DNA of 64,000 bases, from positions 36,853 to 100,852 of the forward strand of contig JAFULQ010000010.1 of the NCBI GenBank assembly GCA_017473265.1, given 5' to 3'. The notes beneath the pieces were generated by a model, which saw nothing but the letters and a program-made list of their open reading frames with translations, ran no database searches and had not been told where the DNA came from. Origin of the DNA: Erysipelotrichaceae bacterium (GTDB lineage Bacteria; Bacillota_I; Bacilli_A; Erysipelotrichales; Erysipelotrichaceae). The first letter of the stretch is position 1. Each line of letters starts with the position of its first letter. The position numbers were made by a program, and so were the translations under genes. Shown here one piece after another: positions 9,557 through 17,517 of the stretch.

Positions 9557-9577
9557 TGAGAATTCTCATTACCTTTT
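9552..9577 (+). terminator. Palindromic terminator after nrnA
   Basis: A perfect 22-base palindrome, GGTAATGAG through CTCATTACC, is followed by TTTT. Its 5' arm contains the TAA of nrnA. It separates the smc-nrnA transcript from dnaE. Confidence 0.82.
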
Positions 9578-9614
9578 AATTATGTTAAAATAATTGAAAG
9601 AAAGGAATGATGGT

Positions 9615-12062
9615 ATGCCTACATTACTATATAATCGTACTTGTTATAGTTTATTGGATAGTACAATTCGTGTGGAACAATTAGTAGCGTTTGCGAAGAA
9701 ATATGATTATAAGTCAATAGCTATTTGTGATCATAATGTAATGCATGGGTATATGTTGTTCCGTAATTTGTGTGAAAAAGAGGGGATTCATCCTGTTTTT
9801 GGTTTGGAAGTTGATGTTGTATATGAAGATCGTATTTCTTCTTTTTTAGTGTATGCAAAAAATGATATTGGTTATGGTTCTTTAATTGCGTTAAGTAGTT
9901 ATGTAAATGTTCATGGACCAATTAGTTATAATGATTTTGTTAAAGTTTGTAGAGAAGTAGTAGTTGTTATTCCTAGTGAGAATAGTATCTTGGATTCTTA
10001 TATTAGTAATGATGATAGTGATGATATTCGACGTGTTTTAGAGGGTTGTAAGGAAGATTTTAGTGATTTGTATGTAGGATATATGAATCCTATTTCTGCG
10101 TATTGGAAGGTAAAGAGTGCGTTTTTACGTGATATTTGTGATCGTTTATTCATTAATATGGTTGCTTTATCTTTAGCTGTATATCCTAGTGATGATATGT
10201 ATCAAGCATATCAAGCAGTTGTGGCGATTAAACATAGTAAACTACTATCCGATACGTCTTTACCATATAAAAAGAATGCAAGATTGTATCATCCGTTTGA
10301 ATTAAAAGAATATCCTGAGGATGTTTTAGTAAATACAGATATTTTGGCTGAAAAGTGTAATGTACAATTTAAACAACAAAAAGCAAGTATTCCAGAATAT
10401 CCTTGTCCTCAAGGTGTATCTAGTAATACGTATTTACAATTATTATGTGAAAAGGGATTGCAAAAGCGCTTAAGTAATAAAGTTACTAAGGAATATGTAG
10501 ATCGTTTGCGTTATGAATTAAAAGTCATTCGTAATATGGGATTTTCTGACTATTTCTTAATTGTATGGGATTTTATTTTATTCTCTAGAAAACAGGGGAT
10601 TTATGTAGGTCCTGGAAGAGGTAGTGCTGCTGGTAGTTTAGTAGCGTATTGTTTAGGAATTACCCATGTAGATCCTATTAAATATCATTTATTATTTGAA
10701 CGTTTCTTAAATCCAGATCGTGTGAGTATGCCTGATATTGATGTCGATTTTCCAGATAATCGTAGAGATGAAGTGATTCAATATGTAAAAGAGAAATATG
10801 GCAATGATCATATTGCGCATATTGTGACATTTGGTACCATGGCTGCTAAACAAGCATTACGTGATGCTGGACGTGTTTTAGATATTCTACCATCGAAGAT
10901 AGATATGATTACCAAAACAGTGCCAAACGTGCTTAAAATCACGTTAAAACAAGCATATGAAACCAGTCCTCGTTTTAAACAGTTTGTACATTCTGAAGTT
11001 CAATTTGAAAAATTATATACGTTAGCTTGTCAATTAGAAGGGTTACCAAGACATACATCTACCCATGCGGCTGGTATTGTTATGTCTAATGCGAAATTAA
11101 CAGATGTAGTACCTTTAATTCAAATTGAACAAGATGTGGTTTCTACACAATATACAATGGAATATTTAGAAGACTTAGGTTTATTAAAAATGGATTTTTT
11201 AGGATTACGAAATCTAACAATTATTGATGAAATTGTACAAGAAGTAAATGAAAAAGAACCATTAGATATTTTAAAAATTCCTACAAATGATGCAAAGACT
11301 TTCAAATTGATTCAAAATGTAGATACAACAGGTATCTTCCAATTAGAATCAGAAGGTATGAAAGCCTTAATTCGTAAATTATTACCAAAAACATTTGAAG
11401 AAATTGCAGTAACAATTGCATTATTTAGACCAGGACCTATGGAAAATATTCCCGAATATTTACGTAGAAGAGAAAATCCTAGTCTAGTTACCTATCCTCA
11501 TAAGGATGTAGTTTCAATTTTAGAAGAAACCTATGGTATCATGGTATACCAAGAACAGATTATGCAAGTATCACAAGTAATGGCTAATTTTTCATTAGCT
11601 AAAGCAGATATTTTACTTAAAGCTATGAGTAAAAAGAAAGAAAGTGAACTTGTAAAACTTAAACAAGACTTTATTCAAGGATGTTTATCTAAAGGATATC
11701 CTAGACATATTGCGGAAGGTACCTATGATTTAATCTTAAAGTTTGCCTCTTATGGCTTTAATAAATCACATTCAGTTGCGTATGCTTTAATTGCTTATCA
11801 ATTAGCATACTTAAAAGCAAATTATCCATTAAATTTCTATCGTTCGTTATTAAATAGTGTAATTGGATCTGAGACAAAAACGTTTGAATACATTAGTGAG
11901 TGTAAACAAAAACAAATTTCTGTTTTATGTCCATCGGTAAATTACTCAACAAAAGTATTTACTATTGAAAACAATCAATTGCGTTTACCATTGTTAGCTA
12001 TTAAAAATGTTGGTTCTGTTGCATGTGATGAAATTATAAAAGAACGTGAAGAAAAAGGCTAG
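9615..12062 (+). CDS. dnaE: DNA polymerase III alpha subunit DnaE, interrupted by TAG
   Basis: This is the larger part of a DnaE-type replicative polymerase. An N-terminal PHP domain (NRTCYSLLDS, ICDHNVMHG) is followed by the Pol III palm with GPGRGSAAGSLVAYCLG and the catalytic PDIDVDFPDNRRDE, then fingers and a helix-hairpin-helix region (AIKNVGSVACDEII). There is a TTG at 9594, but ATG 9615 is the better start: AAAGGAA precedes it and the protein then begins MPTLLYNRTCYSLL, as in the family. The frame stops at TAG 12060-12062 (codon 816) and continues open in the same frame to 12674. PolC, the usual partner, is not in the window. Confidence 0.93.
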   Translation: MPTLLYNRTCYSLLDSTIRVEQLVAFAKKYDYKSIAICDHNVMHGYMLFRNLCEKEGIHPVFGLEVDVVYEDRISSFLVYAKNDIGYGSLIALSSYVNVHGPISYNDFVKVCREVVVVIPSENSILDSYISNDDSDDIRRVLEGCKEDFSDLYVGYMNPISAYWKVKSAFLRDICDRLFINMVALSLAVYPSDDMYQAYQAVVAIKHSKLLSDTSLPYKKNARLYHPFELKEYPEDVLVNTDILAEKCNVQFKQQKASIPEYPCPQGVSSNTYLQLLCEKGLQKRLSNKVTKEYVDRLRYELKVIRNMGFSDYFLIVWDFILFSRKQGIYVGPGRGSAAGSLVAYCLGITHVDPIKYHLLFERFLNPDRVSMPDIDVDFPDNRRDEVIQYVKEKYGNDHIAHIVTFGTMAAKQALRDAGRVLDILPSKIDMITKTVPNVLKITLKQAYETSPRFKQFVHSEVQFEKLYTLACQLEGLPRHTSTHAAGIVMSNAKLTDVVPLIQIEQDVVSTQYTMEYLEDLGLLKMDFLGLRNLTIIDEIVQEVNEKEPLDILKIPTNDAKTFKLIQNVDTTGIFQLESEGMKALIRKLLPKTFEEIAVTIALFRPGPMENIPEYLRRRENPSLVTYPHKDVVSILEETYGIMVYQEQIMQVSQVMANFSLAKADILLKAMSKKKESELVKLKQDFIQGCLSKGYPRHIAEGTYDLILKFASYGFNKSHSVAYALIAYQLAYLKANYPLNFYRSLLNSVIGSETKTFEYISECKQKQISVLCPSVNYSTKVFTIENNQLRLPLLAIKNVGSVACDEIIKEREEKG

Positions 12063-12674
12063 TTTAAAGATTTCTATGATTTTGTTGTACGTATGTCAAC
12101 TCGTAAATTGAATCGTAATGTCTTTGAACGTTTAATTGATGCGGGTGCTTTAGATGGTTTCAATTTAACTAGAAAAACAATGAAAACATCGTTACCTTCT
12201 GTATTGAAATATGCAGAATTAGTAAAATGTGATGTACAAGGACAAATTGTAATTGACTTAGATATGGTATCGAAACCAGTTTTATATTCTGCAAAAGATT
12301 ATTTATTAGAAAAAGCAGAATTAGAAAAAGAAGCTTTAGGTTTCTATTTGCAACAACATCCAATTCAAGCTTTAAAAGAAACCTTACCTTATACCATTAC
12401 AACTTTACAACAAGCAGTAAAACGTAAAGGAAATATACAAGTATTTGTACAAATACGTAAAGTAAGACAACATCGTAGTAAAAAAGGAGATTTAATGTGC
12501 TTTATTAGTGGATTAGATGAAACTATGGAATACGATTTTGTAATTATGCCTAATTTATATGCACAACATCAACAAGACATTGTTAAAGGTAATTATGTGT
12601 ATATTGAAGGTAGTATAGATGATAGAGATTCTTGTTTAGTTAAGAAAATGGTAAAATATAACAAAGAATCCTAG
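12063..12674 (+). CDS. dnaE: DnaE C-terminal part downstream of the in-frame TAG
   Basis: In the same frame as the preceding dnaE part, translation resumes right after the TAG as FKDFYDFVVR and continues through NRNVFERLIDAGALDGF, which is conserved DnaE sequence, into a C-terminal OB fold (IQVFVQIRKVRQHRSKKG, YVYIEGSIDD). Nothing is missing around the stop: the join REEKG-stop-FKDF aligns with the continuous family sequence. The first internal ATG is at 12093 and has no SD-like sequence before it. With the two parts joined, the protein would be about 1019 residues, near normal for Firmicute DnaE. Point nonsense mutation, sequencing error or readthrough are possible. Confidence 0.9.
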   Translation, partial: FKDFYDFVVRMSTRKLNRNVFERLIDAGALDGFNLTRKTMKTSLPSVLKYAELVKCDVQGQIVIDLDMVSKPVLYSAKDYLLEKAELEKEALGFYLQQHPIQALKETLPYTITTLQQAVKRKGNIQVFVQIRKVRQHRSKKGDLMCFISGLDETMEYDFVIMPNLYAQHQQDIVKGNYVYIEGSIDDRDSCLVKKMVKYNKES

Positions 12675-12687
12675 GAAGGAGTCAAAT

Positions 12688-13356
12688 ATGGCTAAAATTT
12701 TAATTGTAGATGATGAATTAAAGATTCGTGAAGTCATCAAAGAATATGGAAAGAGTTATGGTTATACTGTCAAAGAAGCAAGCAATGGCAAAATTGCGGT
12801 TGATATGGTAGACAAAGAAAACTTTGATGTCATTGTTTTAGATATTATGATGCCTGAATTAGATGGTTTTAGTGCGTGTAAACAAATTAAAGCCAAAAAG
12901 CCAAATATTCCAGTGATTATGTTATCTGCTAGACAAGAAGAATATGATAAATTATTTGGTTTTGATTTAGGTATTGATGACTATGTAACCAAACCATTTA
13001 GCCCTAAGGAATTAATGGCTAGAATTAAAGTAGTTTTAGAACGTCGTAAGGATGTTACGGTGAATGCTTTAGAATTTAAAGAATTAAAGATTAATGAAAC
13101 CGCTCATGAAGTAACAATTAATGATGAAGTTGTTAAACTAACCAATAAAGAATTTGAATTATTAGTTTATTTACTAAAACATCGTAATGTTGCGTTAAGT
13201 AGAGAACGTCTATTAGATGATATTTGGGGATATGATTTCTATGGTGATGAAAGAACCATCGATACACATATTAAGATGTTAAGACAAAGTATTAAAGAAT
13301 ATGGTGACTATATTAAGACAGTTAGAGGGGTAGGGTATAAGTTCCATGCAGAATAA
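12688..13356 (+). CDS. OmpR/PhoB-family response regulator
   Basis: A 222-residue response regulator. The receiver domain has the acidic pocket D8-D9, phospho-acceptor D52 in VIVLDIMMPE, and the conserved K102 in TKPF; a winged-helix DNA-binding domain (about 125-220) ends with the typical TVRGVGYKF. SD AGGAAGGAG precedes the ATG, 13 bases after the dnaE stop. The histidine kinase gene overlaps it by 11 bases. Target genes are not evident, though the small ORF behind the kinase is a candidate member of the same unit. Confidence 0.95.
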   Translation: MAKILIVDDELKIREVIKEYGKSYGYTVKEASNGKIAVDMVDKENFDVIVLDIMMPELDGFSACKQIKAKKPNIPVIMLSARQEEYDKLFGFDLGIDDYVTKPFSPKELMARIKVVLERRKDVTVNALEFKELKINETAHEVTINDEVVKLTNKEFELLVYLLKHRNVALSRERLLDDIWGYDFYGDERTIDTHIKMLRQSIKEYGDYIKTVRGVGYKFHAE

Positions 13357-14755
13357 GTGGAAACAATTAACACAAGGAATTGCATTTAAAACATGGTTAT
13401 ATTATGTTTTGTTTTCATTATGCATTCTTGGTTTGATTTTTGTTTTCCAAATCATATTATTTGAACCTTATTATGAAAGTTTTAAAACCAAAGATATTGA
13501 ACGAATTGTAAATAGTATATCGCAATCTATTGATGATGATATAGCGATTGAAGATATTACCAAAAATAATGATGGATGTGCAGTGATTGTACGTGCTGAT
13601 AAAACGCGAAAAGGGATTGATGCGATTGGTATGTCTTGTTTGATTTATAATAATGGTAAAATTGATTCTACATATTTAGATGATCTTAAAAATAGTGAAA
13701 CGAATGATATTCGTTATATTGTTTCAGTTGAAGGAAATCAGGATATGTTAATCTATGGTAAAAAATTCATTAATGAAGAAGAAAAACCATATTATGTGTT
13801 ATTTAATACACCTCTAAGTCCTTTAAAATCAACCATACAGATTATACAGAATCAATTTATGACAATTACTGGAATGGTATTGATTTTATCATTATTAATT
13901 TCATTATATTTCTCGAAACGTTTAACTAGTCCAATTACGCAAATTACTAGTGAAGCTAGAAAAATGAGTACTGGTAATTATAATGTTGAGTTTATTCAAA
14001 GTGAATTTAAAGAAGTAAATGATTTAGCAGAAACATTAAATTATACTTCTCAAGAATTATCGCAAATTGATGAATTACGTCAAGATTTGATTGCGAATGT
14101 ATCACATGATATTAAAACACCTTTAACAATGATTAAAGCGTATGCAGAAATGATTCGTGATATTTCGGGTTCTAATAAAAAGAAACGTAATGAACATTTG
14201 GAAGTTATTATTCAGGAAAGTGAATATTTAGATCGTTTAGTTAGTGATATGCGTGAGGTAAGCAAATTACAAGCTGGTGCATCTGAATTAGTTATATCAG
14301 ATTTTGATTTAGGTTCAGTTATTAGAGATACTTGTTATAAGTTTAAAGCGATAACAAAAGAAGAAGGTATTGAGATTATAACTAAGATAGAACCTGAATT
14401 AGTATGTAGAGCTGATCGTACGAAAATTACAGAAGTTATTTATAACTTTATTGGTAATGCAATTAAACATTATGGTGATGATCATCAAGTGATAGTAAAT
14501 GCATTTACTACGGGTAATCATATTCGTGTTGAAGTTATTGACCATGGTCCTGGTATTGCGCCTCATGATTTAAAACATATTTGGGAACGCTATTACAAAA
14601 CGAATAAGAAATATCAAAGAGCTCATAGTGGAACAGGGCTTGGTCTAGCTATTTCTAAAGCCATTTTAGAACAACATAATGCTGTTTATGGTGCCATTAG
14701 TGAAGTAGGTAAGGGTAGTACTTTCTATTTTGAATTGCCAATTGTAGAAATTTAA
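13346..14755 (+). CDS. Membrane sensor histidine kinase
   Basis: Partner of the preceding regulator. A transmembrane helix near 17-37, an extracellular domain of about 140 residues, a second helix near 172-190, a HAMP linker, then the HisKA domain with phospho-acceptor His near 253 in NVSHDIKTP, followed by HATPase_c with NFIGNAIKHYG (N box), DHGPGI (G1) and GTGLGLAISKAIL (G2). All catalytic boxes are intact. The signal sensed cannot be told from the sequence. Architecture resembles generic Firmicute OmpR-type kinases. Confidence 0.94.
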   Translation: MQNKWKQLTQGIAFKTWLYYVLFSLCILGLIFVFQIILFEPYYESFKTKDIERIVNSISQSIDDDIAIEDITKNNDGCAVIVRADKTRKGIDAIGMSCLIYNNGKIDSTYLDDLKNSETNDIRYIVSVEGNQDMLIYGKKFINEEEKPYYVLFNTPLSPLKSTIQIIQNQFMTITGMVLILSLLISLYFSKRLTSPITQITSEARKMSTGNYNVEFIQSEFKEVNDLAETLNYTSQELSQIDELRQDLIANVSHDIKTPLTMIKAYAEMIRDISGSNKKKRNEHLEVIIQESEYLDRLVSDMREVSKLQAGASELVISDFDLGSVIRDTCYKFKAITKEEGIEIITKIEPELVCRADRTKITEVIYNFIGNAIKHYGDDHQVIVNAFTTGNHIRVEVIDHGPGIAPHDLKHIWERYYKTNKKYQRAHSGTGLGLAISKAILEQHNAVYGAISEVGKGSTFYFELPIVEI

Positions 14756-14769
14756 TAAAAATGGTAGGA

Positions 14770-14815
14770 ATAATTTCATTTTTTGACGTATTAATAAGTG
14801 AAGGAGTGAAATTAT
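14770..14815 (+). promoter_or_regulatory. Inverted repeat covering the start of a small ORF
   Basis: ATAATTTCA at 14770-14778 and TGAAATTAT at 14807-14815 are perfect 9-base inverted arms. The 3' arm runs into the ATG at 14814, and the SD GAAGGAG lies in the loop-side flank. If folded in RNA, the start codon would be partly paired, which could control translation. Function is inferred. Confidence 0.45.
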
Positions 14816-14942
14816 GAAACGAGTTAAAATTATTCTATGTTTAGTTTATGTAGTGAGTATGGGGATGCATCAATCGATGGTGAAAGTTATTAACAAAACC
14901 TTATATAAACCATCATATAAAATCTCTCAATATTTACGATAA
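14814..14942 (+). CDS. 42-residue membrane or secreted small protein
   Basis: A small ORF beginning MKRVKIILCLVYVVSMG, that is, two to three basic residues and a hydrophobic stretch of about 12, followed by a basic, tyrosine-rich tail (KTLYKPSYKISQYLR). A good SD (GAAGGAG) stands 7 bases before the ATG, and a strong terminator begins immediately after the stop. Position after the kinase gene, with no terminator in between, suggests cotranscription. It could be a small membrane regulator of the kinase or a signal peptide-like product. No family recognised; reality as a gene rests on SD, start and terminator spacing. Confidence 0.55.
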   Translation: MKRVKIILCLVYVVSMGMHQSMVKVINKTLYKPSYKISQYLR

Positions 14943-14969
14943 AGTTCTAGTATTACTAGAACTTTTTTT
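14941..14969 (+). terminator. Terminator after the two-component unit
   Basis: AAAGTTCTAG, loop TATTA, CTAGAACTTT, then a run of T. A 10-bp perfect stem overlapping the stop codon of the 42-residue ORF. Confidence 0.88.
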
Positions 14970-14979
14970 ATGATTGATA

Positions 14980-14985
14980 TATAAT
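14980..14985 (+). promoter_or_regulatory. Probable -10 box for the DUF349 gene
   Basis: TATAAT stands 38 bases before the ATG at 15023 and just after the preceding terminator. The -35 is poor (TAGAAC at a 17-base spacing, inside the terminator stem). Confidence 0.42.
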
Positions 14986-15022
14986 ACATTTATTGAGAAT
15001 AAATGGATAGAGGTATTTGATT

Positions 15023-16168
15023 ATGATTTATGAAGAAGAATTTGTTGAAGAACGCGATTTAGATGAAGATGTTCAATTAAAGAAAGATTTAATTGAAAAA
15101 GCAAAATCTTTAAATGAAAATGAAGATTTACAAGCTGTATTTAAAGAAGTGGCTACTTTACAAAAACAATGGAAGAGAATTCCTAATTATGAATCTGCAT
15201 TAGATGAACAATTACAACAAGAATTTGAAAGTTATGTAGATGCTATTTATGCAAAACGTAATGATCTTTATAAGAAAAATGCAGAAGCTAAAGAAGGTTT
15301 AATTGCGAAAGTTAAAGGTTTATTGAATACAGATAATTTCTCTAAGGCAACTGGTGAAATCAATGAATTAATGCAAGAATGGAAGAAGACTGGTAGTGCT
15401 TCTAAAGATAAAGATGATGAATTATGGGCTAAATTCAATGAAGCACGTCAAGCTTTCTTTGATAAGAAAAATGAATATTATGAATCTTTACAAGCTGGAT
15501 TCAAGAAAGCTGCTGAAGTAAAAGAAGAAATTATTAAAGAAGCTAAAGAATTAGTTGATAAAACAAACTGGAAAGAAACTGGTGAAGAATTTAAAGCGTT
15601 ATTAGCTAAATGGAAAGAAGCTGGTAGTGCTGGTAGAGATAATGAAAATCGTTTATGGAATGAATTCAATGAACATTATCAAGCGTTCTTAACTAAACGT
15701 AATGCATTCTTTGATGAATTGCATGAAAAACAAAAGGGTGCAGCTGAAAAGAAACAAGAATTAATTGCTAAAGCAAAGGAAATCTTAGAATCTAACGATT
15801 TTGGTAAAGACAATACACAAATCATGAAAACTATGACTGCTAAATGGAAAGAAATTGGTAGTGCTGGTAAAGATGAAAATCGTTTATGGAATGAATTACG
15901 CGAAACTGTTGATGGTTATTTTGATGGTTTAAAGAAAGCTGCAGAAGAACGTCAAGCAAAATGGCGTGAAAAAATGCATGAAACTAAGAATCGCAAATTG
16001 GAATTAATTGCTAATCAAAAACGTCAAATCAATCGTTTACAACAAGATATGCCATTTATGTATAGTGAACGTCAATTAAACGAAGCAAATGAAGAAATCG
16101 CCGATAAACAAGAGTTTATTGCTGAATTAGAAAAACAAGTTGCTGAAATTGATGAAAAATTAAAATAA
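15023..16168 (+). CDS. DUF349 repeat protein
   Basis: A highly charged, helical protein of 381 residues made of DUF349 repeats, each centred on a WK-x-G-S-A-x-K/R-D motif: QEWKKTGSASKDKDDELW, AKWKEAGSAGRDNENRLW and AKWKEIGSAGKDENRLW, plus a divergent first copy (KQWKRIPNYES). The end is a coiled coil. There is a TTG at 15017, but ATG 15023 has the better spacing to the SD AGAGG. Function of DUF349 proteins is not established. Monocistronic, bounded by terminators on both sides. Confidence 0.85.
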   Translation: MIYEEEFVEERDLDEDVQLKKDLIEKAKSLNENEDLQAVFKEVATLQKQWKRIPNYESALDEQLQQEFESYVDAIYAKRNDLYKKNAEAKEGLIAKVKGLLNTDNFSKATGEINELMQEWKKTGSASKDKDDELWAKFNEARQAFFDKKNEYYESLQAGFKKAAEVKEEIIKEAKELVDKTNWKETGEEFKALLAKWKEAGSAGRDNENRLWNEFNEHYQAFLTKRNAFFDELHEKQKGAAEKKQELIAKAKEILESNDFGKDNTQIMKTMTAKWKEIGSAGKDENRLWNELRETVDGYFDGLKKAAEERQAKWREKMHETKNRKLELIANQKRQINRLQQDMPFMYSERQLNEANEEIADKQEFIAELEKQVAEIDEKLK

Positions 16169-16170
16169 TG

Positions 16171-16207
16171 AAAAGAACCTCTTTCAAATTAGAAAGAGGT
16201 TTTATTA
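16171..16207. terminator. Bidirectional terminator
   Basis: AACCTCTTTC, loop AAATTA, GAAAGAGGTT followed by TTATT on plus and CTTTT on minus. It lies between the convergent DUF349 and M20 genes. Confidence 0.82.
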
Positions 16208-17475
16208 AATTCATATAATACTTTAGTTAATATTTTAATACCTGTTATATAGTCATCAACAGAAATCCATTCTTGTTGTTGACTATTTTTATTTGGCAAA
16301 TCACAAGAAGGGCCAATACCGATACATGCACAATTACCATATAAAATAGGTAATCGAATATCACTACCTCCATGATATTGATGTATGAATTCTTCAATAC
16401 CTGTAATTTCTTTGATATTTTTGCGTACAAATTGTACAAAAGGATGATCTGTTTCAACAATAGCAGGGTTAGCTCTGAAATTTCCTTGTTTAACATCTAG
16501 TTGTGATTGTTCCATTAGGCCTGTTTCTTTGATTTTAAGCGATAAAAATCTTAATACATCACAATATACATCTTCAAGCGTTAATGGCTTATAAAAGCGT
16601 ATTCTAAGCTTTAAAGAAGCTTTTTGAGCAATGCCACCATAACCATTATTAGATTCAATAGTTCCAATATTTAATATGAAAGATGGTTCTTTTTTAAAAC
16701 TACCAAAATCAAATACATATTTACTTCTCATCATTTGATTATATTCTTCTAACCAAGTGATAATATGTGCCAATAGTACATTTGCGTTACAACCAGTATC
16801 TAAATCATCATGTTTCTTACCACATTTTCCAGTAACTTCTAGATCTAAATCTAATACACCTAAAGAAATGTTTTTAATTTCAGCAAAACCATGACCAGTT
16901 TCAGCAGGGTGCAAATATATACCATAATCAGCACTATAACCATGCATTAATGCTGATAAAGTACCAGCAGCACCACCATGTTTACCTAAAATAGACATGA
17001 TAGTAAGATCATAAGGAAACTCTTTGATATGTTTTTTAAGAAAATGAAGGGCATATAGCATCATCGCAATACCACCTTTATCATCACTAGAGCCTAATCC
17101 ATAGATTTTTCCATCTTCATGATAACTTGCATATGGTTTTTCAAAAGCACCAAAATAATCCTCTGCTTCAGTATCAATATGAGCAAACAATAATAAAGAA
17201 GGGTGGTTACTATTTGATTTATAGGTACCGACAACATTGTATGCATCTTCATGAAATGGTTGTTCTAATGGACAATAATCACTTAATGAATATACATTTT
17301 CATGAATACCCTTAAATGTATGTACATCAAAATCTAATGACTTTAACATATCTTCAACAAATGTTTGAGCATTTGTAGCTTGTAAATCGCTACTAGGCAA
17401 AGCTATTAATTGTTCTAAACCAGCAATGACTTCTTCTTTAGAATTATCAATATCTTTTAAAATTGTTTGAATCAT
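16189..17475 (-). CDS. M20-family hydrolase with altered active site
   Basis: An M20/ArgE/DapE-type zinc hydrolase of 428 residues. Metal-site motifs H99-x-D101 (AHIDTE) and D132 (SSDDKGG) are present, as is the C-terminal HQYHGGSDIR near 365-374, and a dimerisation domain lies between. Where the family normally has the catalytic Glu-Glu pair followed by GG, this protein reads SILGKHGGAAGT (161-172) without any acidic residue, and the usual acidic ligand region reads YLHPAETG. It may be a divergent subfamily using His ligands, or inactive. Substrate unknown. It is the last gene downstream of the lactate permease, separated by a terminator. Confidence 0.75.
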   Translation of the reverse strand: MIQTILKDIDNSKEEVIAGLEQLIALPSSDLQATNAQTFVEDMLKSLDFDVHTFKGIHENVYSLSDYCPLEQPFHEDAYNVVGTYKSNSNHPSLLLFAHIDTEAEDYFGAFEKPYASYHEDGKIYGLGSSDDKGGIAMMLYALHFLKKHIKEFPYDLTIMSILGKHGGAAGTLSALMHGYSADYGIYLHPAETGHGFAEIKNISLGVLDLDLEVTGKCGKKHDDLDTGCNANVLLAHIITWLEEYNQMMRSKYVFDFGSFKKEPSFILNIGTIESNNGYGGIAQKASLKLRIRFYKPLTLEDVYCDVLRFLSLKIKETGLMEQSQLDVKQGNFRANPAIVETDHPFVQFVRKNIKEITGIEEFIHQYHGGSDIRLPILYGNCACIGIGPSCDLPNKNSQQQEWISVDDYITGIKILTKVLYEFNKTSF

Positions 17476-17494
17476 ATATACACATCCTATCTAA

Positions 17495-17517
17495 GAAAAA
17501 AGCGGATAATATCCGCT
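17495..17517 (-). terminator. Terminator of the lactate permease gene
   Basis: On the minus strand AGCGGAT, loop ATT, ATCCGCT then TTTTTTC. It overlaps the stop codon of the permease gene. Confidence 0.82.

Noticed and set aside
9615..12674. TAG as a sense codon in this organism
   Set aside because: Other genes such as ylxM end at TAG in the expected place, so a general reassignment is not supported by this window.
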